Part shown: positions 15,106 to 24,205 of the stretch, piece after piece
Layout of the letters: each line of letters opens with the position of its first letter
Position numbering within the stretch: position 1 is the first letter of the stretch
Source of the DNA: an uncultured Acidiphilium sp.
Lineage (GTDB): Bacteria > Bacillota > Clostridia > Christensenellales > Borkfalkiaceae
Assembly: GCA_902495325.1 (NCBI GenBank)
Contig: CABUWK010000019.1
Location: forward strand, 1-38,039
Length of the DNA stretch: 38,039 nt
Reading direction: 5' to 3'
Program-made: the position numbers and the translations under genes
The notes under the pieces: model-generated
Told to the model about the DNA's origin: nothing
Seen by the model: the letters and a program-made list of their open reading frames with translations, nothing else
Databases searched by the model: none

Positions 15106-15149
15106 AAAAACCGGAAGTTTCGTCATAAAAACGAAACTTCCGGTTTTTT
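15105..15149. terminator. Bidirectional Rho-independent terminator
   Basis: A perfect 19-bp stem (15105-15123 with 15131-15149) encloses a 7-base loop, with A6 on one side and T7 on the other. It therefore works in both directions, between the convergent rRNA methyltransferase and AraC-family genes. Confidence 0.92.
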
Positions 15150-15158
15150 TTACGGACC

Positions 15159-15267
15159 TGCGGCGTGCAACCGCCTGCGGCGTGCAACCGCCTGCGGCAT
15201 GCAACCGCCTGCGGCGTGCAACCGCCTGCGGCGTGCAACCGCCTGCGGCGTGCAACCGCCTGCGGCG
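15159..15267. repeat. 17-bp tandem repeat array, six copies plus a partial
   Basis: The unit TGCGGCGTGCAACCGCC is repeated head to tail at 15159, 15176, 15193, 15210, 15227 and 15244, with 7 bases of a seventh at 15261. Only copy 3 differs (one G to A). The unit length is not a multiple of three, and no gene is read through it. It lies in the 3' untranslated part of the AraC-family gene, before the terminator. There are no spacers, so it is not a CRISPR. Confidence 0.95.
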
Positions 15268-15279
15268 GAAGATCGGTCC

Positions 15280-16074
15280 TCAGTCCGACTTGAAACGGAA
15301 TTCCTTCGGCGTGAGCCCCGTTTTCTTTTTGAAATAGTTGGAAAAGGACGCCGTATCGTAAAAATTAAGAGTTTCCGCCACGGTGTGGGTGGGGGTGTCT
15401 GCGATGAGCATGGTTTTCGCCCGCTCTATTTTTTTATCCATGATATACTGTTTTACGGACACGCCGAACGTTGCTTTGAACAGGTTGGAAAAATATCCGT
15501 CGTCCAGAAACATCAGTTCCGCAAGGTCGCTCACGCGGATCTTTTCGGTGATGTTTCTCTCCACGTATTCGAGCACGGGCAGAAAACGCTGGGCGTCGAA
15601 CTCGGTTGCCGAGAGAGAGGCGTTTTCGTCGATCAGACGGGAAAGGAGAAACTTCAGCGCGCTGTCCGCGGAAAACGCGCAACTCAATGTGTTTTTTTTG
15701 CAATTCTGTGCGATTGTGGTGAAAAGGTAATCGGCAATGGATTTTTCGAGCGGACATTTTTCCTTTACGGCAAGGATCTTCAGAAGATGCGCCGTCGTGG
15801 CGTCGGGGATCATGTGGATGAAATAATGCCCGAGGGCGTTGCACGTTCCGCCCAGTACGGAAAAGGCGGGAATAAAATACATATATCCCTCTTCCAGTTC
15901 GATCGTCTTGTTGGTAAGCACGAGCGTCCCCGAACCGGAACGCACGTAATACAGGCGGTAATAGGTAAAAGATTCCACCATTTTCTCCCATTCTCTGCCA
16001 ACGTCGAGATAAGCGGCGGTCTCGATCGCAATGTTTAAATTGTGCAATAGTTTAAATTGTTCTTTCTCAGCCAT
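15280..16074 (-). CDS. AraC-family transcriptional regulator
   Basis: The 264-residue product has an N-terminal cupin-like sensing domain (FTYYRLYYVRSGSGTLVLTN, about residues 35-55) and a C-terminal pair of helix-turn-helix motifs (about 165-262). The latter include IRVSDLAELMFLDDGYFSNLFK and the family signature HTVAETLNFYDTASFSNYFKKKTG followed by TPKEFR. It probably senses a sugar and activates the divergent operon starting at 16312. The start at 16074 is preferred over an upstream in-frame ATG at 16134 because a good SD (GAGGA) precedes it and a consensus promoter (16106-16134) lies between the two. Its 3' end runs into the 17-bp repeat array. Confidence 0.9.
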   Translation of the reverse strand: MAEKEQFKLLHNLNIAIETAAYLDVGREWEKMVESFTYYRLYYVRSGSGTLVLTNKTIELEEGYMYFIPAFSVLGGTCNALGHYFIHMIPDATTAHLLKILAVKEKCPLEKSIADYLFTTIAQNCKKNTLSCAFSADSALKFLLSRLIDENASLSATEFDAQRFLPVLEYVERNITEKIRVSDLAELMFLDDGYFSNLFKATFGVSVKQYIMDKKIERAKTMLIADTPTHTVAETLNFYDTASFSNYFKKKTGLTPKEFRFKSD

Positions 16075-16105
16075 AAAATCCTCATTTTTTGCGATTTCAT
16101 GTGTT

Positions 16106-16134
16106 ATTTTATAACATTCCGTGAAATTCGTCAA
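16106..16134 (-). promoter_or_regulatory. Sigma-A promoter of the AraC-family gene
   Basis: On the minus strand, TTGACG (16129-16134) and TAAAAT (16106-16111) are separated by 17 bp. Transcription would start near 16099, about 25 nt before the ATG at 16074. Confidence 0.8.
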
Positions 16135-16151
16135 GCGGAATGACGCAATTA

Positions 16152-16217
16152 ATGTGCGATTTATACAATATTATGTGTGGTTAATCTCTTTTCTTTGCCT
16201 CGATTTTATGATAAAAT
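16152..16217 (+). promoter_or_regulatory. Candidate AraC-type operator and promoter of the glycan operon
   Basis: Two imperfect direct repeats, ATGTGCGATTTA (16152-16163) and ATGTGTGGTTAA (16173-16184), start exactly 21 bp apart, two helical turns, the usual geometry of AraC-family half-sites. They end where a -35 box would lie relative to the -10-like TATGAT (16207-16212) or TAAAAT (16212-16217). There is no good -35 hexamer, as expected for an activator-dependent promoter. Inferred from geometry only. Confidence 0.45.
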
Positions 16218-16311
16218 GAATCCGAATCGGGAGAAAAGGGTTTTTTCCGCCTGCCCGCGCGGCGGACGGAAGGATGTTTTTTCCTGAAAACCAAGATGAA
16301 CGGAGACGTTT

Positions 16312-17553
16312 ATGAATCTGAAAAGAGGTATTTGCATGGTGTGCCTGGCGGCGGTCGCGCTCTCGTCGGCGGCATGCGGAAACGGCGGAGGAAAAGAGTC
16401 CGTTTCCGATCGGTTCGACGCGACGAAACTTCCTTATTACGAAGCGGATATCGACGGTATTTCGTACGATTATTCCGAAAAACAGAGGATCCTTCCCTTC
16501 TGGCAGGGCAACGTTATTTACAACGAACAGCTGATGATCGTCGACAAAGGCGGCAGGGCGGAAGGTCACCTTTTATACGACGCGCTCCGCGTGATTTCCG
16601 TGAAGGACGCAACGCTGAAAACGGAGTATAAAGAAGGGGTGGACTATGTGGTGAACGGAGACACGATCACCCTTCCCGAGGGCAGTTCCATTCCCGTTTT
16701 CCGCGACGAATGGGCGAAGGGAAACAACGTTCCCTCTCAGTATCCCCTTGGCAATGCGGGAACGGGATACCAGATGATCGGCGGCGTGATCTACACGGAA
16801 ACGAGCCTGATCTGGGGCAATTACATTCATGTGACCTACGCTTACGATCCCGCATCGGTCGACCGTACGACGGTGAAAACGTTCGATGACGAGCTTTACG
16901 GGCTTTCGCAGAAACTCGCGAAAAAGGAAACGATAAAAATGACCGTTTTCGGAGACAGTATTTCCGAAGGTTGTTCGTCTTCCGAAAAATGGAATCACGA
17001 TCCTCAATGTCCGCCGTATGCGACGCTTTTAAAAGAGGGTATCGAACTTCTCGGCGGCGTGACGGTCGAACTTTCGAATCCGTCGGTCGGGGGAAAAGAT
17101 TCCGTCTGGGCGGCGGAAGAAGAACAGATCTCCCTGATCTCGGCGCAGGCGCCCGATTTTCTCGTGCTCGCCTTCGGGACGAACGATACTTACGTGAACG
17201 TGGAAGGCGGCGTTTACCGCAGAAATCTGAAAAAGGTGATTTCCGCCGCGAAAGCGGTGAACAGCGAATGCCAGATCATCCTTGTCGCGCCGTTCCCGTC
17301 CAATCCGGAAACGAAGACAGACGAAGAGCAGGAAATGCTCGTCAGCGAATTGAAAAAGCTTTCGACGGAAGACGCGAAAAACGAGAAGTGGATGGACGTT
17401 TGCCTGGTGGATATGTATCACGCCGTGAGCCCCATGCTCGAAAAGAAGAAGTATTACGAGATCGGGGCGAACAACATCAACCATCCGAACGACTTTATTC
17501 ATCGCTTTTACGCGATGAATCTCTTAAGCGCGATTTTCGATTTCAAGAAATAA
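16312..17553 (+). CDS. SGNH/GDSL-family esterase lipoprotein
   Basis: The 413-residue product has a lipoprotein signal (lipobox LSSAAC near residue 22), a beta-rich N-terminal domain (about 40-200) and an SGNH hydrolase domain. Catalytic blocks are visible: FGDSIS with the nucleophile Ser at 216, the oxyanion Gly in PSVGGKDS, GTND with Asn at 291, and HPNDFIH with Asp at 394 and His at 397. The two-domain layout is like that of CE2/CE3-type carbohydrate esterases, so deacetylation of a polysaccharide at the cell surface is likely, though not proven. It is the first gene after the candidate AraC operator, and the next gene follows after 28 bp. Confidence 0.85.
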   Translation: MNLKRGICMVCLAAVALSSAACGNGGGKESVSDRFDATKLPYYEADIDGISYDYSEKQRILPFWQGNVIYNEQLMIVDKGGRAEGHLLYDALRVISVKDATLKTEYKEGVDYVVNGDTITLPEGSSIPVFRDEWAKGNNVPSQYPLGNAGTGYQMIGGVIYTETSLIWGNYIHVTYAYDPASVDRTTVKTFDDELYGLSQKLAKKETIKMTVFGDSISEGCSSSEKWNHDPQCPPYATLLKEGIELLGGVTVELSNPSVGGKDSVWAAEEEQISLISAQAPDFLVLAFGTNDTYVNVEGGVYRRNLKKVISAAKAVNSECQIILVAPFPSNPETKTDEEQEMLVSELKKLSTEDAKNEKWMDVCLVDMYHAVSPMLEKKKYYEIGANNINHPNDFIHRFYAMNLLSAIFDFKK

Positions 17554-17581
17554 AACGGCGGGGGATTCCGAGAGAAAACCG

Positions 17582-18877
17582 ATGAAAAAATTATGGAAAA
17601 TCACAGGGATCGTTTGTCTGGCTATTATGAACATGTTTCATTTCTCATGCGGAAAAAATTCCGGGAACGAAAAACCGGATACGGATATATTTCCTTATCG
17701 TACGGCGAAAACAAATGTGAAAACGGATGGTCAGCTATATACGGGCGGAGTGCTCGATCTGCCGTCGTATCTCTGGTCGGAAAGGAAAACGAAAACTTAC
17801 GGCGAACTTGACAAAGGAACCGCGAAGGGGATATTTGTCGAAACGCTCGAAAACGAATACGCTTTCGCATACGTTGCGTTGCCGGCAAACGCAGGTAAGG
17901 AGAACAAAGTGCCGGCAGTCGTTCTGGTGCACGGCGCGACGGGCACTGCGTTTTACGACTGGGCTGTCGCATGGGCGGAAAAGGGATATGCCGCAATCGC
18001 GATGGATACGGAAGGGAAGATGCCGACTTTGCAGACGAGTATCAATAACAGCAACTACGCCGATTACAGAGAGAGTATCGAAAATCACGGACCGGAACAG
18101 TCGCATTTTACCGACTATGCAAACGACGTTACTTCGCAATGGAGCTATCATGCCTTAGCGGCGGTTATCGCATGCACGACGTATATTTCTTCGCTCGATT
18201 GCGTGGACGGGACGCGTGTCGGGATAACGGGCGTTTCTTACGGAGGATATCTGACCTGTCTTGCGACGGCTTACGATGACAGATATGCTTTTTCCGTACC
18301 TGTTTACGGTACGCTTGCCAACAGATACGGCAGTAATCCGTTTGCGGAATATATCAACTCAAACAAAGCATACGGACTTGACGACGAAACGCAGCTTTCG
18401 CTCAATCGCACGCCTATGCTTCTGGTAACGGGCGAGAACGACACGCATTTTTCTCTGAACTCTGCCGTGAGAACGGCGCAGGCGGCAAAAGCGGATATCT
18501 GTATCGTTCCGGGACTTGTGCACGGGCATAATCAATGCCTCGGGGTCCCCGAAATCTTCGCTTTTGCGGACGAAATATGTTTCGGAAAAACGCCGCTGGG
18601 CAGAATCGTTATTCCCGCGGACGAAACGGGTTACATGCAGATCGTTTTGCCGCAGGGAGTGAGCGTTGCAAAAGCGGACTATTATTATACGTTCGATGAA
18701 GATCTCAACAGGGATTCCTTATGGAACAAAACCGCCTGCGACGTGAACGGCGGTGACATATTTGCCATGGCGGACGTAAAACACAAAAACGGATTTATTC
18801 TCGCGGAAGACAGCCGGGGATACCGTCTGGCAAGTTTTACGAAAACATCCGACCGCATCGAGGAAAGCGATCGGTAA
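17582..18877 (+). CDS. Alpha/beta-hydrolase lipoprotein (acetyl esterase / dienelactone-hydrolase type)
   Basis: The 431-residue product has a signal peptide with Cys at about residue 24 (MFHFSCGK), plausibly a lipoprotein although the lipobox is imperfect. The alpha/beta-hydrolase core shows PAVVLVHGATGT (oxyanion strand), the nucleophile elbow GVSYGG (Ser 219), VTGENDTHF (Asp 287) and VPGLVHGHNQ (His 314), a complete catalytic triad like that of prolyl-oligopeptidase/acetyl-xylan-esterase enzymes. A beta-rich tail of about 90 residues follows. Its partner esterase upstream suggests that it removes acetyl or other ester groups from the same glycan. Codon use is somewhat more A-rich than in its neighbours. 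Confidence 0.82.
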   Translation: MKKLWKITGIVCLAIMNMFHFSCGKNSGNEKPDTDIFPYRTAKTNVKTDGQLYTGGVLDLPSYLWSERKTKTYGELDKGTAKGIFVETLENEYAFAYVALPANAGKENKVPAVVLVHGATGTAFYDWAVAWAEKGYAAIAMDTEGKMPTLQTSINNSNYADYRESIENHGPEQSHFTDYANDVTSQWSYHALAAVIACTTYISSLDCVDGTRVGITGVSYGGYLTCLATAYDDRYAFSVPVYGTLANRYGSNPFAEYINSNKAYGLDDETQLSLNRTPMLLVTGENDTHFSLNSAVRTAQAAKADICIVPGLVHGHNQCLGVPEIFAFADEICFGKTPLGRIVIPADETGYMQIVLPQGVSVAKADYYYTFDEDLNRDSLWNKTACDVNGGDIFAMADVKHKNGFILAEDSRGYRLASFTKTSDRIEESDR

Positions 18878-18913
18878 AAAGATTTGTCGCTTTATGCGGC
18901 GGATCCTTTCGTT

Positions 18914-18941
18914 TTTTCCGGGGAGCGATCTTCCGGGAAAA
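18914..18941 (+). other. Hairpin between the esterase gene and the solute-binding-protein gene
   Basis: TTTTCCGG (18914-18921) can pair with CCGGGAAAA (18933-18941), with one bulged G. It lies in the 89-bp gap before the binding-protein gene and could be a weak terminator or an mRNA-stabilising stem. No T tract follows. Confidence 0.35.
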
Positions 18942-18966
18942 GCGATAAACGGAAAATAACAGGAGG

Positions 18967-20358
18967 ATGAAAATGAAGAACAAAATTCTGGCGGCGGTTT
19001 CCGCCGCGGTGCTCTCCCTCTCTCTTTTCGGGGGATGCAAACCGAAGATCAACGAAAAACCGTCGGACGACTACGAAGTCAATCTGAATGTGGATAAAAA
19101 TACGGAAGCGACCCTTTCCGTTATGGTGCCTTCGGGCGACGGCGGGCTGGAAGCGAAATACGTGGAAGCCTTAGCGGAAGGGTTTAAGGAATTATTCCCG
19201 AAAGTCACCGTAAAACTCGATTATCGCGACATTTCGGATAACAGTTACGCCGCTTCCGTCAACGCCGCGATCGCGTCCGGCAATCCGCCCGATCTCTTTT
19301 ACGCCAATACCGGGTTCTATTATTATCTCATCTCGAAAAACTGTATCGTGAGCCTCGAGCCTTACTATAAAGCCGCAAAAGAAGCGGGCGTTCTCAATCT
19401 CGACGCCGATTATTATTCTTCCTTCTTCTCGATGAGCGAGTATGACGGAAAGCGGTATATCGTGCCCCGCTCGATGGACTCCGTCGTGACCTATTACAAT
19501 ACGGATATTCTGAAAGCCGCGGGGATCGATCCGGAAACGGACGAAAGATTCAACAATTCCTTCACGTGGGATCAGTTTTCTTCTCTGCTCGATGACGTGA
19601 ATACCTATCTCACGAGCGCGCAGGCGAGAACGGACGGGTATTCCGATTGTTATGCCCTCGATCCCTGCTTCGAGTGGGAAGCGGTGTATAACCCGATCAT
19701 GCAGTCTTACGGGGCGGATATTTTCGACGAAAACGGAAACGTTGCCGTCGATTCGGAAAACATGGCGAACATGGCTACGATGGTCAACACCCTTTCCAAA
19801 AAGGGAAGGATCGTAAAGCCGTATACTTCCGCCTATAACTTCAAGGCGGGCAAATGCGCGTTTTTCTTCTCTTCTTACGGACCGACGAAAATGAACGAGG
19901 AACTCGCCGTGAAAGGAAAATTCGACGCTTTGCCCTTCCCGCTGATCGGCGAAAACGGAAAAATCGGCTGCGGTTTCGCGGGCTGGGGGATCAGTTCGAA
20001 TTCCGGCGCGACGCAGCGTGACCTCGCGTGGCAGTTTCTGAATTACATGATCTCCAAAGAAGGGCAGATGGCTCTCATTAACAACGGACTTGCCACGCCG
20101 TCCATCCGCATCGACCTTGCGGAAGAAAAACAGTGGAGCAAGGGGCTTGAAAATCTGAATCTCGACGCATGGCTCGTTTCCGAAGACAAGAAGATCTGTA
20201 CCGATTATTTCGTGAAATTCGATCCTTCGAAAATGTTCGGCATTCAGAACGCCGTGCAGAACTTTATGAAGAACATCAGCGATTTCTCCAAGAACAATTC
20301 CGTCACGTATTTCATCGGATCGTTCAAAAGCGATCTCGAGGCGGCGATCGCGCAATGA
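18967..20358 (+). CDS. Extracellular sugar-binding lipoprotein (family 1 solute-binding protein)
   Basis: The 463-residue product has a signal peptide and lipobox (LFGGC, Cys near 24) followed by a charged linker. The pattern EATLSVMVPSGDGGLEAKYVEALAEGFKELFP, then NAAIASGNPPDLFYANTG and a long C-terminal helical part, is typical of CUT1 oligosaccharide-binding proteins. It should deliver oligosaccharides to the two permeases encoded immediately downstream; the next start overlaps its stop by 4 bp (ATGA). The ligand is unknown; the neighbouring enzymes suggest a pectin-derived oligosaccharide. Confidence 0.92.
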   Translation: MKMKNKILAAVSAAVLSLSLFGGCKPKINEKPSDDYEVNLNVDKNTEATLSVMVPSGDGGLEAKYVEALAEGFKELFPKVTVKLDYRDISDNSYAASVNAAIASGNPPDLFYANTGFYYYLISKNCIVSLEPYYKAAKEAGVLNLDADYYSSFFSMSEYDGKRYIVPRSMDSVVTYYNTDILKAAGIDPETDERFNNSFTWDQFSSLLDDVNTYLTSAQARTDGYSDCYALDPCFEWEAVYNPIMQSYGADIFDENGNVAVDSENMANMATMVNTLSKKGRIVKPYTSAYNFKAGKCAFFFSSYGPTKMNEELAVKGKFDALPFPLIGENGKIGCGFAGWGISSNSGATQRDLAWQFLNYMISKEGQMALINNGLATPSIRIDLAEEKQWSKGLENLNLDAWLVSEDKKICTDYFVKFDPSKMFGIQNAVQNFMKNISDFSKNNSVTYFIGSFKSDLEAAIAQ

Positions 20359-21269
20359 ACGGTAAAACTCTCGCCAAAAAAATCAAAGGGAGCGTAACGG
20401 GGTGGCTTTTCCTTCTGCCGATGACCTTCGGTATCTGCGTGTTTACCCTGCTTCCGATCGTGCAGTCCCTCTGGTATTCTTTTTACGATTACGACGTGGT
20501 GTCGAAATTCGATTTCGTGGGGCTTGGCAACTATGCGAAAGCCTTCCGCGATCCCGCGATGGGAAAGGTGGTCGGGAACACTTTGTTGTTCGCCGCCGTA
20601 AATATTCCCGTGGTCCTGGTCGGCTCCTATCTGCTCGCGCTTCTTCTGAACGTCGATCTGAAAGGGGTGAAAGCCTTCCGCGTGATCTATTATCTGCCGT
20701 GCGTGATGCCGGCGATCGTCGGCGGCATCGTGTGGAGCTATGTGATGCGGTACGACGTGACGGCGGAAAGCCCGGGGCTTTTCAACACGATACTTCTTTC
20801 CCTCGGGTTGAAACAACTTAAATTTTTCTACGCCGAATCTTCCTCCGCGATCCTTTCCATCGTGTTCATGAATCTGTGGAGTCTCGGCGGCGGCGTGATC
20901 GTCTGGCTGGCGCAATTCAAAAACATTCCGAAACAGCTTTACGAGGCGGCTTCGATCGACGGGGCGGGAAGCCTGATCTCCTTTTTCAGGATCACGCTGC
21001 CCCTCTCTACGCCGATGATCTTTTATAACCTGATCACGACGTTCATCGTGACCCTTCAATTCAACGGAACGCTCACGTTTGCCCCCAACCAGGGATTCGG
21101 GTACGACAATTCGGTGTTCATGTTCGGACTGAAGGTCTACGACGAAGCGTTCCGCCGTTATAACATGGGATACGCGTGTTCTCTCGCGTGGCTGCTCGTG
21201 GCGGCGGTCGGGCTGTGTACGATCCTCGTGTTCAGAACGGATAAGTGGGTGCAGTATGCGAACGATTAA
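20355..21269 (+). CDS. ABC sugar permease, MalF/UgpA type
   Basis: The 304-residue inner-membrane protein has six predicted membrane spans and the cytoplasmic EAA loop that docks the ATPase (EAASIDGAGSLISFFRITLPL, about residues 200-220). The start at 20355 is chosen because it overlaps the binding-protein stop as ATGA and begins just before the first membrane span; a much longer in-frame extension would run through the binding-protein gene in another frame. No ATPase gene is present in the window, which is common for CUT1 systems that share one MsmK/UgpC-type ATPase. Confidence 0.93.
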   Translation: MNGKTLAKKIKGSVTGWLFLLPMTFGICVFTLLPIVQSLWYSFYDYDVVSKFDFVGLGNYAKAFRDPAMGKVVGNTLLFAAVNIPVVLVGSYLLALLLNVDLKGVKAFRVIYYLPCVMPAIVGGIVWSYVMRYDVTAESPGLFNTILLSLGLKQLKFFYAESSSAILSIVFMNLWSLGGGVIVWLAQFKNIPKQLYEAASIDGAGSLISFFRITLPLSTPMIFYNLITTFIVTLQFNGTLTFAPNQGFGYDNSVFMFGLKVYDEAFRRYNMGYACSLAWLLVAAVGLCTILVFRTDKWVQYAND

Positions 21270-22107
21270 CAAAAAAAGAAGAGGGCGGAACGTTGCTTTG
21301 TACGTCGTTTTCGTCCTTCTGGCGGTCATTCTGCTTTTTCCTTATTTTTTCATGATCAACCGCGGGCTGATGAGCAACGAATATATCCTTCAGCCGAAAA
21401 CGAGGTTTTTTCCCGACGGTCTGCACTTCGAAAATTATCCTCTCGCCTTCCGCGAAGGGGGATACGGCAAGCCTCTTTTAAACAGCGTGATCGTAACGCT
21501 GATCGTAACGGTAACGGTGCCCCTTTCGTCTTTCCTTGCGGCGTATGCGTTCGCAAGGCTGGAATTTATCGGGAAAAACTTTATGTTTTCCCTCATGATG
21601 GTCACGGTGCTTCTGCCGTCTATCGTCACGCAGGTGCCGATGTACGTTCTCTATAACGACCTCGGCTTCACGAACACGCTGAAACCGCTTTTCCTGCCGG
21701 GGATCTTTTTCGGCGGGGCGATGAACATCTTTTTAAGCCGGCAGTTCCTGCTCGGGATCCCGAAAGCGTTGGAAGAAGGGGCGAAACTCGACGGGGCAAA
21801 CGCTTTCGTCCGCTGTTTCGTCATCTGCGCGCCCCTTTGTTTCCCGATCATGATCTACCTCGGCGTTACCGCTTTTATCGGCGCGTGGGGAGATTATCTC
21901 ACGCCGTCCATGTACAACAACTCGGGCGATGCCCCCTATACGCTCGCTTACGCCCTTTATAAAATGACGAGTTCGGAAACCAACTCGAAGCATCCCGAAT
22001 GGATCTTCGCCGCGGCGACCGTCATGTCCGTCGTTCCCACCGTCCTTTACGCGGTGTTCCAGAAATACCTGGTGGAAGGCATTGCCTCCGCCGGACTGAA
22101 GGGATAA
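21256..22107 (+). CDS. ABC sugar permease, MalG/UgpE type
   Basis: The 283-residue protein has about six membrane spans. It pairs with the preceding permease to form the channel of a CUT1 importer. The EAA-loop region reads EEGAKLDGANAFVRCFVICAPL, a slightly divergent form of the usual motif. The N-terminus after one basic stretch (INKKRRGR) enters the first span directly. The gene overlaps the end of the previous permease by 14 bp, indicating coupled translation. Confidence 0.93.
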   Translation: MRTINKKRRGRNVALYVVFVLLAVILLFPYFFMINRGLMSNEYILQPKTRFFPDGLHFENYPLAFREGGYGKPLLNSVIVTLIVTVTVPLSSFLAAYAFARLEFIGKNFMFSLMMVTVLLPSIVTQVPMYVLYNDLGFTNTLKPLFLPGIFFGGAMNIFLSRQFLLGIPKALEEGAKLDGANAFVRCFVICAPLCFPIMIYLGVTAFIGAWGDYLTPSMYNNSGDAPYTLAYALYKMTSSETNSKHPEWIFAAATVMSVVPTVLYAVFQKYLVEGIASAGLKG

Positions 22108-22177
22108 TAAAACGCGGTTGATCGGCTTATACGGCAGGATACGACGAAAAATCAATAAAACAATTCAAGGAGAACAC

Positions 22178-24190
22178 ATGAATCAGAAGCTGAAAAGAGC
22201 AATCGGGATCGCCCTGTGCGCCGTCATGACTTTCTTGTGTGCTTGTAAAAAGGATGAAAAACCGAATATGACTCAGTTGCCCGACGAAAATCAGTTTACG
22301 ATCGCGAGCTTATCCGGCACGGACAGGCTCGGAAGGGAGATCACGCCGACCGGCGGAGAGAAAAAAGACCGCAAACGCTACGTGGGTGTGTTTTATTTTC
22401 TGTGGCTCGGAACGCACGTTTCTTCCGCCGGCGTTTACGACTCCACGAAACTTCTCGCAACGGAAAACGGCGCGAAAGCGATCCTCGATACGAATTACAG
22501 GATCGGGCAGAAGATCCCCGGTACGAAAAATGCCGAAGCCGGCTATCCGGACGGAATGGAAAGCCCGGCGAATTACGTGCACTGGACGAGCGAACCCCTT
22601 TACGGGTATTACAACACCGCCGACGAATGGGTGATCACGCGGCATATGGAGCTGCTCACGCTCGCGGGGGTGGATTTCATCTATCTCGACGTGACGAACG
22701 ATAAGATCTACGAAAAGAACTATCACACGGCGTTCGTGTCCGATCCGACCGATCCGAAAAACGTCGCGCTGTCGAGACCGACTTACACCCTTCTCGATAC
22801 GATCTTAAAACTGTATAATCAGGGATGGAACGTTCCGAAAGTCGTGTTTTACACCAACACGCAGTCGGGCGACCGCGTGAACGAGATCTACGATTGCTTC
22901 TATAAAGACGGCAAATACGAAGACATCTGGTTCAGACCGACGGGGAAACCGCTGATCGTCGGCACGACGGAGAATAACAGGGGAACGGACGCGCAGGGGA
23001 CGGCGAGAGTGAATATTTCCGACGAAATGCGCGAATATTTCGACGTGCGCGAATCGCAGTGGCCCAATCAGAATTATGCGGACAACGGATTCCCCTGGAT
23101 GGACTGGACGACGGGAGAAAATTATTACTATCCCGAAAACAAGGCGGTAAACGTTTCCGTGGCGCAGCACGGCGCGACCGAAACGTCTTATTCGATCTAT
23201 ACGTATATGAAAAACCTTTACGGGAACGATCTTTCGAGATATCGTCTCGACGGGAGAAGTTCCAAGGGGTGGAACGAATCGACCCTGACCGTGGAAGAAA
23301 ACTGGCAGGCGGGCAGAAACATCGAAGATCAGTGGGAAACGGTGTTCCGCTACGAAGCTTCCGGAAAAGAAGTGGAAATGGTCACGGTGACGGGCTGGAA
23401 CGAATGGCTCGCCTGGAAATACTGCCCGGGCGGGAGCGATCACCCCATTTTCGTGGATAATTTCTCCAACGAATTTTCCCGTGATATGGAGATGGATAAA
23501 AACACCTATCAGGATAACTTCTATCTTCAGCTCGTGAGAAACGTGAGGAGATACAAGGGCGCGGAGAAGGCTTCCGATTACGAGTGGGAAAAGAAAACGG
23601 TGAAGAGTTTTGCCGATCTTTCGGGCGTATCGTCGAAATATTTCGATTTCCGCGGTGATGCGATCGAGCGCGATTTCTACGGGTTCGACATCCGCCCCGA
23701 GGCGAAAACGCTCGGGCTTTTAGGCTCCTGGTATACCGATCGTTCCGCCCGGAACGACATCGTGTCCGTCACGGTCACGCATGACGACGAAAACGTATAT
23801 TTCGGCATCGAAACGGCAGAGGCGATCACGGCATACGAGGGAGGGGAAAACTGGATGAACGTTCTTCTCTCTACGAAAAAAGCGACGGCGGACAATTCCT
23901 GGGAAGGATACGATTACCTTCTCAATCGATCTCCCGAAAACGGAAAGACTTCGGTGGAAAGAAGTGCGGGCGGCTGGAACTGGGAAAAAGCGGGAGACGC
24001 GGCGATGACGATCGAAGGCAATAAAATGCTGATCACCGTTCCGTTGGCTCTTCTCGGGCTTTCGGCAAGCGAATTTTCGTTCGGCTTCAAAGTCGCGGAC
24101 AACGTGACGAATTATAAAGATATCATGGATTATTACGTGAGCGGCGACAGCGCGCCCATCGGCAGGCTTCGCTATTCTTACGGATATTAA
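22178..24190 (+). CDS. GH99/GH71-like glycoside hydrolase lipoprotein with C-terminal CBM9-like domain
   Basis: The 670-residue product has a lipoprotein signal (FLCAC, Cys near 24). The catalytic-type part (about 60-450) contains YVGVFYFLWLG, then PLYGYYNTADEWVITRHMEL followed by AGVDFIYLDVTND, and VTGWNEWLAWK. This is the layout of GH99/GH71-type barrels, which have an early YY/FW strand, a helix-then-AGVD strand and a late W-N-E-W acidic site. The last 200 residues (DDENVYFGIETA, WMNVLLSTKK) look like a CBM9/DOMON-type beta-sandwich. The start at 22178 is preferred over one 20 codons upstream because AAGGAG precedes it and the signal peptide begins there. Exact GH family and substrate are uncertain. 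Confidence 0.6.
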   Translation: MNQKLKRAIGIALCAVMTFLCACKKDEKPNMTQLPDENQFTIASLSGTDRLGREITPTGGEKKDRKRYVGVFYFLWLGTHVSSAGVYDSTKLLATENGAKAILDTNYRIGQKIPGTKNAEAGYPDGMESPANYVHWTSEPLYGYYNTADEWVITRHMELLTLAGVDFIYLDVTNDKIYEKNYHTAFVSDPTDPKNVALSRPTYTLLDTILKLYNQGWNVPKVVFYTNTQSGDRVNEIYDCFYKDGKYEDIWFRPTGKPLIVGTTENNRGTDAQGTARVNISDEMREYFDVRESQWPNQNYADNGFPWMDWTTGENYYYPENKAVNVSVAQHGATETSYSIYTYMKNLYGNDLSRYRLDGRSSKGWNESTLTVEENWQAGRNIEDQWETVFRYEASGKEVEMVTVTGWNEWLAWKYCPGGSDHPIFVDNFSNEFSRDMEMDKNTYQDNFYLQLVRNVRRYKGAEKASDYEWEKKTVKSFADLSGVSSKYFDFRGDAIERDFYGFDIRPEAKTLGLLGSWYTDRSARNDIVSVTVTHDDENVYFGIETAEAITAYEGGENWMNVLLSTKKATADNSWEGYDYLLNRSPENGKTSVERSAGGWNWEKAGDAAMTIEGNKMLITVPLALLGLSASEFSFGFKVADNVTNYKDIMDYYVSGDSAPIGRLRYSYGY

Positions 24191-24205
24191 AATCGGAGGA
24201 AAATT

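Noticed and set aside
15159..15267. CRISPR array
   Set aside because: Repeats are only 17 bp and directly adjacent, with no spacers and no cas genes nearby.
16075..16134. Upstream start of the AraC-family gene at 16134
   Set aside because: This start would lie inside the predicted -35 box. The ATG at 16074 has a good SD and a promoter at the right distance.
20169..20354. N-terminal extension of the first permease from 20169
   Set aside because: It overlaps the binding-protein gene in another frame and has no hydrophobic or family-like sequence. The ATGA overlap at 20355 is the typical coupled start.
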